Positions 16,387-24,107 of a stretch of DNA of 64,000 nucleotides are shown here, piece by piece; positions within the stretch are counted from its first letter, which is position 1, and every line of letters starts with the position of its first letter. The stretch is taken from positions 186,001 through 250,000 of the forward strand of contig NZ_FOMD01000003.1 of NCBI RefSeq assembly GCF_900112525.1, written 5' to 3'. The DNA is from Klenkia taihuensis. Its GTDB lineage: Bacteria; Actinomycetota; Actinomycetes; Mycobacteriales; Geodermatophilaceae. The position numbers and the translations under genes were made by a program. The notes under the pieces were generated by a model. The model was given only the letters and a program-made list of their open reading frames with translations, had not been told where the DNA came from and made no database searches.

Positions 16387-17093
16387 CAGGGCTTGGTCGC
16401 GTAGACGACCAGGCTCTTGCCGATCACCGGGTCGAGCAGCTTCTCCGCCGCCCGGGTCAGCCACGGCCGCTCGGTCAGGTCCCACACCAGCAGCCGGTGG
16501 TAGGCCCGCACCGGGGCGGGGGAGCGGTCCACGCCGACGGCGCACTTGAGCCACCAGTAGGGCGCGTGCAGGGCGTGCGCGTGGTGGCTGGACCCCGGCA
16601 GCAGACCGACCTCGGCCAGCCGCGACCGGACCTCGGCCTCGCGGTAGATGCGGATGTGCCCGCCCTCGTTGGCGTGGTAGGCGTCCGACAGCGCCCAGCA
16701 GACCCGCTCCGGGCCGTACCGCGGCACGGTGACCGCCACCCGACCGCCCGGCTTGAGCACCCGGGCGATCTCGGTGAACGCGGTCAGGTCGTCGGGGACG
16801 TGCTCGAGCACCTCGGAGGCGATGACCCGGTCCACCGACGCGTCGGGCACCGGCAGGTGCAGCAGGTCCCCGCGCACCGCGGTGGCCGACGCCCCGACCG
16901 GCGCCTCGCCGGCCGCGGCGATGGCACCCAGCCACTGCTGGGTGGTCGCCACCTCGTCGCGGCCCCAGTCGAGGGCGACGACGGCGGCACCCCGCCGGTA
17001 GGCCTCGAAGGCGTGCCGGCCCTCGCCGCAGCCCAGGTCCAGCACGGTCTGCCCGGCGCGGACGTCGAGCCGGTCGTAGTCGACGGTCAGCAC
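16383..17093 (-). CDS. Class I SAM-dependent methyltransferase (UbiE/Methyltransf_11 type)
   Basis: A 236-aa methyltransferase with motif I LDLGCGEGRHAFEAYRRG (about residues 18-35), the acidic loop ALDWG, motif IV DRVIASEVLEHVPDD, and post-motif LKPGGRVAVTVP. It overlaps the glycosyltransferase gene by 7 bp and the barrel-protein gene by 4 bp, so all are co-translated. It probably methylates the product of the glycosyltransferase or a lipid intermediate; the acceptor is not known. Confidence 0.87.
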   Translation of the reverse strand: MLTVDYDRLDVRAGQTVLDLGCGEGRHAFEAYRRGAAVVALDWGRDEVATTQQWLGAIAAAGEAPVGASATAVRGDLLHLPVPDASVDRVIASEVLEHVPDDLTAFTEIARVLKPGGRVAVTVPRYGPERVCWALSDAYHANEGGHIRIYREAEVRSRLAEVGLLPGSSHHAHALHAPYWWLKCAVGVDRSPAPVRAYHRLLVWDLTERPWLTRAAEKLLDPVIGKSLVVYATKPW

Positions 17094-18334
17094 GGGGCCG
17101 GCACCTCCGCGAGCACCCGCTCGTACCAGGCGGCGGTGCGCTCGGCGGTCGAGCGCCAGGTGAAGTTCTGCAGCACCCGCGCCCGCCCGGCCCGGCCGAG
17201 CTGCTCCTGCAGCCCGTGGTGGTCGAGCACCTGGGCCAGCGCGCCGGCCAGCCGGTCGACGTCCCCGGCCGGTACCTGCACCGCGGCGTGCGGGCCGACC
17301 ACCTCGGGGAGCGCGCCGGCATCCGTGGTCACCAGCGGCGTCGCGCAGGCCATCGCCTCGACCGCCGGCAGGGAGAACCCCTCGTAGAGCGAGGGGACGA
17401 CGGCGACCGTCGCCCGCTGCAGCAACCCGACCAGGTCGGCCTGGGGGAGCGGACCGGTGAACCGGACCGTGCCGGCCAGCGACAACCGCTCCACCGCCGC
17501 CGCCGCGGGCCCGCCGGGGCGCGCCGTGCCGACGACGGTCAGCCGCACCTCGCGCTCGGTGCGCAGCTTCGCCACCGCCTCCAGCAGCGGCACCAGCCCC
17601 TTGAGCGGGACGTCGGCGGAGGTGGTGACGACGACGTGGTCGGCGTCCCGGGGGCCGTCGGCCGGGGTGAAGACGGCCGGGTCGATGCCCACCGGCACCA
17701 CCTCGACCCGCTCCGCCGGGACGCCCATCAGCCGCTCGACGTCGCGCCGGGAGCTCTCCGAGACCGTGGTGATCGCCGGCAGCCGGCGGGCCACCCGGGC
17801 CTGCATGCCGGTGAAGGCGTACCAGCGGCGCAGCGTCAGCGAGCGCCGGAACGAGGCCTGGGCCAGCTCCAGGTCGCGGTCGACGGCGACCGGGTGGTGG
17901 ATCGTCGCCACGGTGGGCAGCCCGGTGCGCAGCAGGCCCCAGCCCAGGCACTGGTTGTCGTGGACGATGTCCGGACCGCTGTCGGACCCGCCCTGCCTGG
18001 CGCGCAGCAGCCGGGCGGCGCGCAGGGAGAAGGTGAGCGGCTCGGGGAAGGCAGCCGTGCACATCTGGCCGTACTCCAGGACGTCGACCCAGTCGCGGAA
18101 CTCGCGCAGGTGCGGCCGGCGGAACGGGTCGGGCTCGCGGTAGAGGTCCAGGCTCGGCAGCCGGGTGAGCGGGACGCCGTCGTCCAGCTCGGGGTAGGGC
18201 TGCCCGCTGACCACCTCGACCCGGTGGCCCAGCTCGCGCAGCTCCCGGGACAGCGCGCGGACGTAGACGCCCTGCCCGCCGCTGTGCGGCTTGGACCGGT
18301 AGGACAGCAGTGCGATGCGCAGCGACCGTCCCAT
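17087..18334 (-). CDS. Glycosyltransferase family 4
   Basis: A 415-aa GT-B retaining glycosyltransferase. The N-terminal acceptor domain starts MGRSLRIALLSYRSKPHSGG, with the GGQG loop that contacts the donor phosphate. The C-terminal donor domain shows VVPVGIDPAVFTP and the E-x7-E motif in PSLYEGFSLPAVEAMACATP. First gene of the leftward operon. TACAGT lies 7 nt before the ATG, so transcription may start at the start codon. It likely builds a secreted or lipid-linked glycoconjugate; sugar and acceptor cannot be read from the sequence. Confidence 0.9.
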   Translation of the reverse strand: MGRSLRIALLSYRSKPHSGGQGVYVRALSRELRELGHRVEVVSGQPYPELDDGVPLTRLPSLDLYREPDPFRRPHLREFRDWVDVLEYGQMCTAAFPEPLTFSLRAARLLRARQGGSDSGPDIVHDNQCLGWGLLRTGLPTVATIHHPVAVDRDLELAQASFRRSLTLRRWYAFTGMQARVARRLPAITTVSESSRRDVERLMGVPAERVEVVPVGIDPAVFTPADGPRDADHVVVTTSADVPLKGLVPLLEAVAKLRTEREVRLTVVGTARPGGPAAAAVERLSLAGTVRFTGPLPQADLVGLLQRATVAVVPSLYEGFSLPAVEAMACATPLVTTDAGALPEVVGPHAAVQVPAGDVDRLAGALAQVLDHHGLQEQLGRAGRARVLQNFTWRSTAERTAAWYERVLAEVPAPC

Positions 18335-18341
18335 GCCGCGG

Positions 18342-18347
18342 ACTGTA
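18342..18347 (-). promoter_or_regulatory. Leaderless -10 (TACAGT) for the GT4 operon
   Basis: On the minus strand TACAGT ends 7 nt before the ATG at 18334. It is back-to-back with the rightward -10 at 18380-18385, leaving about 32 bp between the two hexamers. Confidence 0.5.
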
Positions 18348-18379
18348 GCCAGCGGGTGTGACGCGCCCGTGCGAGCGCC

Positions 18380-18385
18380 TACCGT
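18380..18385 (+). promoter_or_regulatory. Leaderless -10 (TACCGT) for the first lipoprotein gene
   Basis: TACCGT ends 6 nt before ATG 18392. The spacing favours ATG 18392 over the adjoining in-frame GTG 18389 as the start codon. Confidence 0.5.
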
Positions 18386-18391
18386 GGGGTG

Positions 18392-19126
18392 ATGCGCCGC
18401 ACCCCGCTCCTGCTCGCCGCCGCGTCCTCCGCCTCGCTGCTCCTCGCCGGGTGCGGTGCGTCCACCCCCGCCGCCTCCGGCGACGCGCCGGAGGTCGCCC
18501 CCGCCGCGGCCACCGAGGAGGCCCCCGCGCTGGCCGACGGGCTGCTCCCCGCCGACCGGTTCGCCCCCGGCGGCACGGTCACCCAGGTCACCGGCGACGA
18601 GTTCGCCGCGCTGCTCGGCGGCGACCACGCCGACCACGGGTCGCCGGCCGACGTCACGGTCACCCCGCAGGCCTGCGTCGACGCGCTCACCGCCGCCCGC
18701 ACCGCGCTGGGCGACCCGTCCGCCGTCGAGGACGCAGCCGGCCAGTACACCCGCACCGGGTTCACCGGCACCGGCGAGGTGCTGGCCACCGGCGGGCCCG
18801 CGGCCACCGTCGTCGGCACGCTCACCGACGCGGTCGCCGCCTGCCCGACCGCCACCGTCGCGACCCCGATGGGCCAGGCCGTGGTCACCTTCGGCACCGT
18901 CACCACCCCCGACCTCGGCGACGCCGCCGCCGTCGTGCCGGTGACCGTGACGGTCACCCGCGACCAGGGCCCGGGCATGACCGGCTCCGCGCTGGTGGGC
19001 GTGGTCTCCGACGGCGACCGGGTGCTCGGCCTGGCCACCGGGGGCCTGGGCGCCGCGCCGGACGCGGCGGCCTTCGACGCGCTGCTCGCCGACGCCGCGC
19101 AGCACGCCGCCGACACCCTGGGGTGA
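18392..19126 (+). CDS. Putative lipoprotein, paralogue A (extracytoplasmic)
   Basis: A 244-aa exported protein. The N-terminal signal ends in the lipobox LLLAGC, followed by an Ala/Pro/Glu-rich linker. The mature domain begins ADGLLPADRFAPGGTV and has two spaced cysteines (TPQACVDA and VAACPTATV) that may form a disulfide. The pattern recalls the sensor domains of mycobacterial PknH-type extracellular regions. It is 38-40 bp from a second protein of the same layout, so the two are tandem paralogues. Ligand unknown. Confidence 0.75.
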   Translation: MRRTPLLLAAASSASLLLAGCGASTPAASGDAPEVAPAAATEEAPALADGLLPADRFAPGGTVTQVTGDEFAALLGGDHADHGSPADVTVTPQACVDALTAARTALGDPSAVEDAAGQYTRTGFTGTGEVLATGGPAATVVGTLTDAVAACPTATVATPMGQAVVTFGTVTTPDLGDAAAVVPVTVTVTRDQGPGMTGSALVGVVSDGDRVLGLATGGLGAAPDAAAFDALLADAAQHAADTLG

Positions 19127-19163
19127 GGCGGGCACCGGGCATCCGTGGTCGGATGGGCGGGTG

Positions 19164-19907
19164 ATGCAGCCCCGCCGTCCCCTGCTCGCCCTGGCCGCCG
19201 CCCTCGCCGTCGCCGGCTGCAGCAGCACCGTCGAGGGGACGGCGTCGCCGTCGCCGACCGAGCCCTCCGGCGGCTCGTCGAGCTCCTCGGCGCCCTCGTC
19301 CAGCGCGGAGCCGACCGGTGGCGGTGACGACCTGACCGCCGGGCTGCTGCCGCAGGACGCGTTCGGCGCCGGCGCGGTCGTGACGCCGATCAGCCAGAGC
19401 GACCTCGAGGCGGGCGCGGCGGTCGGCACCGACCTCGACGGCGCGACCATCACCCCGGAGAGCTGCGCCCAGGCCGTCGCGGAGAGCCAGCCGTCGGTCA
19501 CCGACCTCACCGGCGTCGCCGCGCAGGCCGCCACCTCGGGCACCACCGTCACCGCACAGCTGCTCACCACGGGCACGCCGGGCGACCCGGTCGCCGAGCT
19601 CGCCGCGGCCGCCACGGCCTGCCCGCAGGCCACCATCACCTCCCCCGACATCGGCACCGCGACCATCACGCTGGCCGCCCTGCAGGTGCCCGCGCTCGGC
19701 GACGGCTCGGCCGGGCTGGCGTACACGACCACGGTCTCCGCGCCCGACGGGTCGCAGATCGCCGTCCCCGCGCTCTACGCCGTGGTCGCCGACGGCGACC
19801 GGCTGCTGTCGATGATCAGCACCAGCATCGGCGGCACCGTCGACCAGGCCGCGTTCACCGCCCTGGTGCAGCAGGCCTTCGAGTACCAGGCCCAGCAGCT
19901 CGACTGA
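19164..19907 (+). CDS. Putative lipoprotein, paralogue B (extracytoplasmic)
   Basis: A 247-aa lipoprotein with lipobox AVAGC, a Ser/Pro/Gly-rich linker (about residues 25-50), and a mature domain starting TAGLLPQDAFGAGAVV. That aligns by eye with the first lipoprotein's domain start, including the two cysteines (TPESCAQA and ATACPQATI). A GTG directly precedes the ATG and could also serve as the start. Probably arose by tandem duplication. Role unknown; envelope sensing or binding is a guess from domain resemblance. Confidence 0.75.
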   Translation: MQPRRPLLALAAALAVAGCSSTVEGTASPSPTEPSGGSSSSSAPSSSAEPTGGGDDLTAGLLPQDAFGAGAVVTPISQSDLEAGAAVGTDLDGATITPESCAQAVAESQPSVTDLTGVAAQAATSGTTVTAQLLTTGTPGDPVAELAAAATACPQATITSPDIGTATITLAALQVPALGDGSAGLAYTTTVSAPDGSQIAVPALYAVVADGDRLLSMISTSIGGTVDQAAFTALVQQAFEYQAQQLD

Positions 19908-20020
19908 GCCCCTAGCAGGGCGGCGGCGCACGTGCCGGCCGCCGTCCACATCCGGGGTCCCCGTCCACAGACGGGGCGGCGGCGGCCGCGGGCCGGGCGC
20001 CGGCCACGAGGGTTGCGGGC

Positions 20021-21163
20021 ATGAGCCCCGACGACCCCGTCCACCTCGGCACCGGCGCCGAGCTCGCCGCCGCGCTGCCGCACCTGCTCGGCTTCCACCC
20101 GCAGGAGTCCCTCGTCCTGGTCGCGCTCACCGGCGACCGCGCCCACCGCGTGGGGGTGACCCTGCGGGTGGACCTGCCGGGCCCGGCACCGGTCGAGGAC
20201 CTCGCGGAGGAGGCGGTGCGCCGGCTGGGCCACGAGCCACCGGCCGCCGTCGTCGCGGTGGTGGTCACCGAGGGCCCCGACGACGTCGCCCGGCTCGACC
20301 CGGCCGAGCTGCTCGACGTCCCCGTCGGCGACCTGGACCCGGTCGGCGTGCGGCTGCTGCGCACCCGGGACGCTGCCGGGGACGTGCTCGACCTGCCCCG
20401 CCGGGACGTCGTGCACGCCGTCGGCAGGGCGCTCGCCGAGCGGGGTGTCCCGCTGCTGGAGGCGCTGCTGGTCCGCGACGGCCGGTGCTTCGACTACGGC
20501 TGCACCGCCCCCTGCTGCGACCCCGGGGCCGGCCACCCCCTGCCCGGGGGCACCTCGTCGCTGGCGGCCGCCGCGGTGCTCGACGGTCGGGTCCTGGCCG
20601 CCGACCGCGCCGAGGTGGTCGGGCGGCTCGCCCCCGTCACCGGCCCCGCGGCGCTGGCGGTGCACCGCGCCTGCGCGGTGGTCGGCGCGGAGCAGGCCGT
20701 GGCGCTGCGGGAGCTGGGCTGGGCCCGGGTGGTCGAGCGGGCCTGGGCCCGGGTGCTCGACGGCGTGGCCGCGCACCGCCCCGGCCGCACCGCCGCGCTG
20801 GGCGACCAGCAGGTGGCCGCGCTGGGCTGGGCGCTCACCGACGTCGAGGTGCGCGACCGGGCGGCCGTGCTCGCCGTCGGCCCCGACGCCTGCGCCGCGG
20901 CCGCGCTGTGGCTCGACCTCACCCGCCGGCTGCCCGACCCGCTCACCGCTGCGCCGGCGACCCTGCTGGCCGCCGCGGCCTGGGCGCGGGGTGACGGCAC
21001 CACCGCCCGGGCGGCGCTGGACCGGGCACTGGCCGCCCAGCCGTCCTGCTCGCTGGCCCTGCTGCTGGCCGACGGCCTGGACGCCGGGCTGCCGCCGTCG
21101 GTGGTCCGCGAGTGGCTCACCGCGGCGGCGACCCGGCCGGTGTCAGAGGAGCTCGGGGCGTGA
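20021..21163 (+). CDS. DUF4192 protein
   Basis: A 380-aa protein recognised by the DUF4192 N-terminal signature LPHLLGFHPQESLVLVAL. A Cys-rich segment, DYGCTAPCCDPGAGHPL (about residues 155-171), is followed by a helical Ala/Leu-rich half with tetratricopeptide-like spacing (ALDRALAAQPSCSLALLLAD). This actinobacterial family has no known function. The gene overlaps the convergent S9 peptidase gene by 21 bp. Confidence 0.85.
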   Translation: MSPDDPVHLGTGAELAAALPHLLGFHPQESLVLVALTGDRAHRVGVTLRVDLPGPAPVEDLAEEAVRRLGHEPPAAVVAVVVTEGPDDVARLDPAELLDVPVGDLDPVGVRLLRTRDAAGDVLDLPRRDVVHAVGRALAERGVPLLEALLVRDGRCFDYGCTAPCCDPGAGHPLPGGTSSLAAAAVLDGRVLAADRAEVVGRLAPVTGPAALAVHRACAVVGAEQAVALRELGWARVVERAWARVLDGVAAHRPGRTAALGDQQVAALGWALTDVEVRDRAAVLAVGPDACAAAALWLDLTRRLPDPLTAAPATLLAAAAWARGDGTTARAALDRALAAQPSCSLALLLADGLDAGLPPSVVREWLTAAATRPVSEELGA

Positions 21164-23230
21164 CCAGTCCTCGCCCAGCACGTGCTCGGCCAGGAACGCC
21201 AGCACCGTCTCGTACCAGACCGTGTGGTTCCCCGGGGTCAGCACCCAGTGGTTCTCGTCCGGGAAGTACAGGAACTTCGACGGCACCCCGCGCTTCTGCA
21301 GGTCGTACCAGAGCCGCAGGCCCTCGCCGATCGGCACCCGGTAGTCCTTGTCGCCGTGGATGACCAGCACCGGGGAGGTGATGGCGTCCGCGTAGCGGTG
21401 CGGCGAGTTCTGCTCGTAGCGCGCCGGCTCGGTGAGCGGGTCGCCGAACTCCTTCTCCCAGTAGAACGCCGCGTCGGTGGCACCGATGAAGCCGTCCAGG
21501 TGCCACAGGCTGGCGTGGGTCACGACCGCGTCGAACCGGTCCGTCTGCGTGGCGATCCAGTTGGCCATGTAGCCGCCGAACGAGCCGCCCATCGCCGCGG
21601 TGCGGGTGCCGTCGATCTCCGGCAGTTCGACCGCGGCGTCGGTGGCGGCCATCAGGTCGGTGTAGGGCGCCCCGCCCCAGCTGCCCCAGCCGCGCCGGAC
21701 GAAGTCCTGACCGAAGCCCTGCGACAGCGCCGGGTTGGGCAGCAGCACCGCGTAGCCCTGCGCGGCCATCACCCAGGGCAGCCAGCGCCACGACCACCCG
21801 TTCCAGCTCATCAGCGGGCCGCCGTGGATCCACAGCAGCAGCGGCGCCGGCTTCTCCGCCGAGGCGCCCTCGGGCAGCACCAGCCACGACTGCACCTCGA
21901 CCCCGTCGGAGGCGGTGGCCCGCAGCTCGCGCAGGGTGCCCGGCAGGGCGTCCAGCGTGCCGGGGTTGGGCAGCGGGTCGGGCTGCTGGTCGGTGGCGAC
22001 CGGGTCCAGCCGCACCGGGGCCGCCGGGTGGTCGAAGGCCGAGCGCAGCGCGTAGAGCGCCGACCCGTCACGGGCCACCTGCAGGTCGGAGTAGGCGCCG
22101 TCCCGGGTCAGCCGCACCGGCGCCTCGCCGGGCACCACCCGGAACACCGCGTGCCGTCCGTCGTCGTCGGCCAGGAAGTACACGGCCTCCCCGGCGGCGT
22201 CGAACTGCGGCGCCGAGGGCCAGCGGTCGAAGCCGGCGGTGAGGTCGGTGGTCGTGCCGGTGGCGACGTCCACCACCAGCAGGGTGTGGTCCGGCGGCTC
22301 GGCCTGGGTGGTCTCGGACTCCCGGTTGCACACCAGCCGGGTCGAGTCCGGCGACCAGGCCGGGGAGCTGATGTCGGCGTGCTCGTCGTCGACCAGCACC
22401 CGGGTCTGCCCGGTGGCGGTGTCGGTGAGCACCAACCGGTTGCGCCACGAGGCGCGCGCCTCGGGGACCTCCTCGGCGCGGGCCAGCCAGCGGCCGTCGG
22501 GGGAGAGCGCCAGGTCGGTGCCCGAGCCGTTGGGCGGCACGGCGCCGGGGGTGAGGTCGCGCCAGGCCGGCTGCGCGCCGTCGGCGGTGACCTGCCCGAC
22601 GAAGAACGCCCGCGCGACGGCGGGGCCCAGGTCGTGGTCCCAGAACCGCACGGGGTAGCTCTCGTGCAGGATCGCGGTCACCCCGGCGTCCTTGCGGGCC
22701 TTGCGGCGGGCGTCGTCGGCCTCGTCGTCGGTGGCGCCGGGCGTGGCGGAGGCGACCACGACGACGTCGCCGCTGTCCGCGGCGACCGAGACGCCGCTGA
22801 TGCCGTTCCGGCGGCCCAGCACCCGGCGGGCCTCGCCACCGGCGGCGTCCAGCGCCCACAGCGCGGGCTTGGCGTCCCCGGCGTCCTTGTCCGCGTCGGG
22901 GTCGGGCCGGGCGGAGGTGAACAGCAGCGTGCCGTCGGGGGCGAACACCGGCGAGGACTCACCCGGGGAGCTGCGGGTCAGCCGGCGGGCGTCCCGGGCC
23001 CCGGTGGGGTCGACCTCCCACAGCGCGGTCCGCCAGCTGGTGCGGTCCGGCGACAGGGTGGCCACCGAGGTGACCAGCCGGGTGCCGTCGGGCGACAGCG
23101 CCAGCCCCGACAGCCGGGGCAGGGCCATCACGTCGGCGAGCCGGGAGAACGGGGTCGTGCCGGCGTCCAGCGGCTGGGCGGCGATCTCGTCGGTCATCCC
23201 GACCGGTGCGTCGTGCGCAGGCTTCGTCAC
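21143..23230 (-). CDS. S9-family serine peptidase (prolyl oligopeptidase/acylaminoacyl-peptidase-like)
   Basis: A 695-aa two-domain peptidase: an N-terminal beta-propeller (about residues 30-400; repeated S-P-D-G-T/R blades such as LSPDGTRLVTSV and LSPDGRWLARAE), then an alpha/beta-hydrolase domain. The nucleophile Ser550 lies in GGSFGGYMANW, the catalytic His661 in PDENHWV, and a candidate Asp in HGDKDYRVP. There is no signal peptide, so it is probably cytosolic and trims short or acylated peptides. GTG 23230 is preceded by TAGGGT at 6 nt and by a perfect palindrome. Confidence 0.9.
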   Translation of the reverse strand: MTKPAHDAPVGMTDEIAAQPLDAGTTPFSRLADVMALPRLSGLALSPDGTRLVTSVATLSPDRTSWRTALWEVDPTGARDARRLTRSSPGESSPVFAPDGTLLFTSARPDPDADKDAGDAKPALWALDAAGGEARRVLGRRNGISGVSVAADSGDVVVVASATPGATDDEADDARRKARKDAGVTAILHESYPVRFWDHDLGPAVARAFFVGQVTADGAQPAWRDLTPGAVPPNGSGTDLALSPDGRWLARAEEVPEARASWRNRLVLTDTATGQTRVLVDDEHADISSPAWSPDSTRLVCNRESETTQAEPPDHTLLVVDVATGTTTDLTAGFDRWPSAPQFDAAGEAVYFLADDDGRHAVFRVVPGEAPVRLTRDGAYSDLQVARDGSALYALRSAFDHPAAPVRLDPVATDQQPDPLPNPGTLDALPGTLRELRATASDGVEVQSWLVLPEGASAEKPAPLLLWIHGGPLMSWNGWSWRWLPWVMAAQGYAVLLPNPALSQGFGQDFVRRGWGSWGGAPYTDLMAATDAAVELPEIDGTRTAAMGGSFGGYMANWIATQTDRFDAVVTHASLWHLDGFIGATDAAFYWEKEFGDPLTEPARYEQNSPHRYADAITSPVLVIHGDKDYRVPIGEGLRLWYDLQKRGVPSKFLYFPDENHWVLTPGNHTVWYETVLAFLAEHVLGEDWSRPELL

Positions 23231-23236
23231 CCCGCC

Positions 23237-23271
23237 ACCCTAGTGCCGAGGTCGTTCGCCGGGCGAACGAC
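23237..23271 (-). promoter_or_regulatory. Leaderless promoter with a perfect palindrome, S9 peptidase gene
   Basis: TAGGGT (minus strand, 23237-23242) lies 6 nt before GTG 23230. A perfect inverted repeat with 10-bp arms gtcgttcgcc/ggcgaacgac and a 1-bp centre spans 23251-23271, which is where the -35 would be. It is also 7 nt beyond the ideR stop, so it could instead serve as the ideR terminator (9-bp stem, 3-nt loop as RNA). Confidence 0.5.
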
Positions 23272-23277
23272 TTGACG

Positions 23278-23967
23278 TCAGTGCGCGGGGACCGGCTCCT
23301 CGGCGGGGGAGACGAACACGTGGTGGGCCACGCCCGCCGGCAGGACGGTGCCGCCGATGCTCACCGACCCGTTCGAGAGCACCGCCTGCACCGTCGAGCC
23401 CGGCCGCACGCCCTGGTCGGCCAGCGAGCGCAGCAGGTCCTGGTCCTCCTGCAGCTGCTCGCTGATCCGGCGGACGACGACCGTGGCGCCCTCGGGCGTG
23501 GCCGAGGTGGACAGCAGCGTGAGCGACTCCTGCTGGGCGACCGGGTCGGCGCCGAGCGCGGCCAGGCCGGGGATGGGGTTGCCGAAGGGGGAGACCTGCG
23601 GGTTGCCCAGCAGCGTGAGCAGCTTGCGCTCCACCGCCTCGCTCATCACGTGCTCCCAGCGGCAGGCCTCCTCGTGCACGTCGGCGTAGTCCAGGCCGAT
23701 GACGTCGACGAGCAGGCACTCGGCCAGCCGGTGCTTGCGCATCACCGCGGTGGCCAGCGCCCGGCCCTCCTCGGACAGCGCCAGGTGCCGGTCGCCCTCG
23801 ACGGACAGCAGCCCGTCGCGCTCCATCCGGGCCACCGTCTGGCTGACCGTGGGCCCGCTCTGGTGCAGCCGCTCGGCGATCCGGGCGCGCAGCGGCGTGA
23901 TGCCCTCCTCCTCGAGCTCGAAGATGGTCCGCAGGTACATCTCGGTGGTGTCGATGAGGTCGTTCAC
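23278..23967 (-). CDS. ideR: Iron-dependent repressor IdeR/DtxR
   Basis: A 229-aa Fe2+-activated repressor controlling iron uptake, storage and oxidative defence genes. The winged helix contains LHQSGPTVSQTVARMERDG (recognition helix SGPTVSQTVARM). The metal ligands sit at classic positions: Met10 in TTEMYLRT, Cys102, Glu105 and His106 in EACRWEH. The FGNPIPGL segment leads to a C-terminal SH3-like FeoA domain. I chose GTG 23967, not the upstream in-frame start, because ggagga lies ~7 nt before it and because it makes the metal ligands match IdeR numbering exactly. No IdeR box was seen in this window. Confidence 0.95.
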   Translation of the reverse strand: MNDLIDTTEMYLRTIFELEEEGITPLRARIAERLHQSGPTVSQTVARMERDGLLSVEGDRHLALSEEGRALATAVMRKHRLAECLLVDVIGLDYADVHEEACRWEHVMSEAVERKLLTLLGNPQVSPFGNPIPGLAALGADPVAQQESLTLLSTSATPEGATVVVRRISEQLQEDQDLLRSLADQGVRPGSTVQAVLSNGSVSIGGTVLPAGVAHHVFVSPAEEPVPAH

Positions 23968-24052
23968 GCCAGGCTCCTCCGTGCAGGGGTCTGGCACCCA
24001 GCCTACGGGGGCGGCGCCACCACGAGCGGGCGCGACGAGGGGTGCCGGGCGG

Positions 24053-24058
24053 TAGCGT
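24053..24058 (+). promoter_or_regulatory. Leaderless -10 (TAGCGT) upstream of a leader peptide and acuC
   Basis: TAGCGT ends 7 nt before GTG 24066, which opens a 13-codon frame that overlaps the acuC start. If transcription starts at or next to 24066, the short peptide is translated first. Confidence 0.45.
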
Positions 24059-24065
24059 CGCCGCC

Positions 24066-24107
24066 GTGAACCGGTCGACGAGGACCACGGCGAGGACCCG
24101 ACGGTGA
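24066..24107 (+). CDS. Candidate 13-residue leader peptide upstream of acuC
   Basis: GTG 24066 opens the frame MNRSTRTTARTRR, whose TGA (24105-24107) overlaps the acuC GTG (24104-24106) as GTGA. The peptide is almost only Arg and Thr. Its start is 7 nt from a TAGCGT -10, and acuC itself lacks a strong ribosome site, so acuC translation may depend on termination of this peptide. The alternative is that it is merely the 5' untranslated region. Confidence 0.35.
   Translation: MNRSTRTTARTRR

Noticed and set aside
23968-24052. IdeR/DtxR binding box near ideR
   Set aside because: No sequence close to the ttaggttag-type consensus occurs in this gap or in the other gaps I read.
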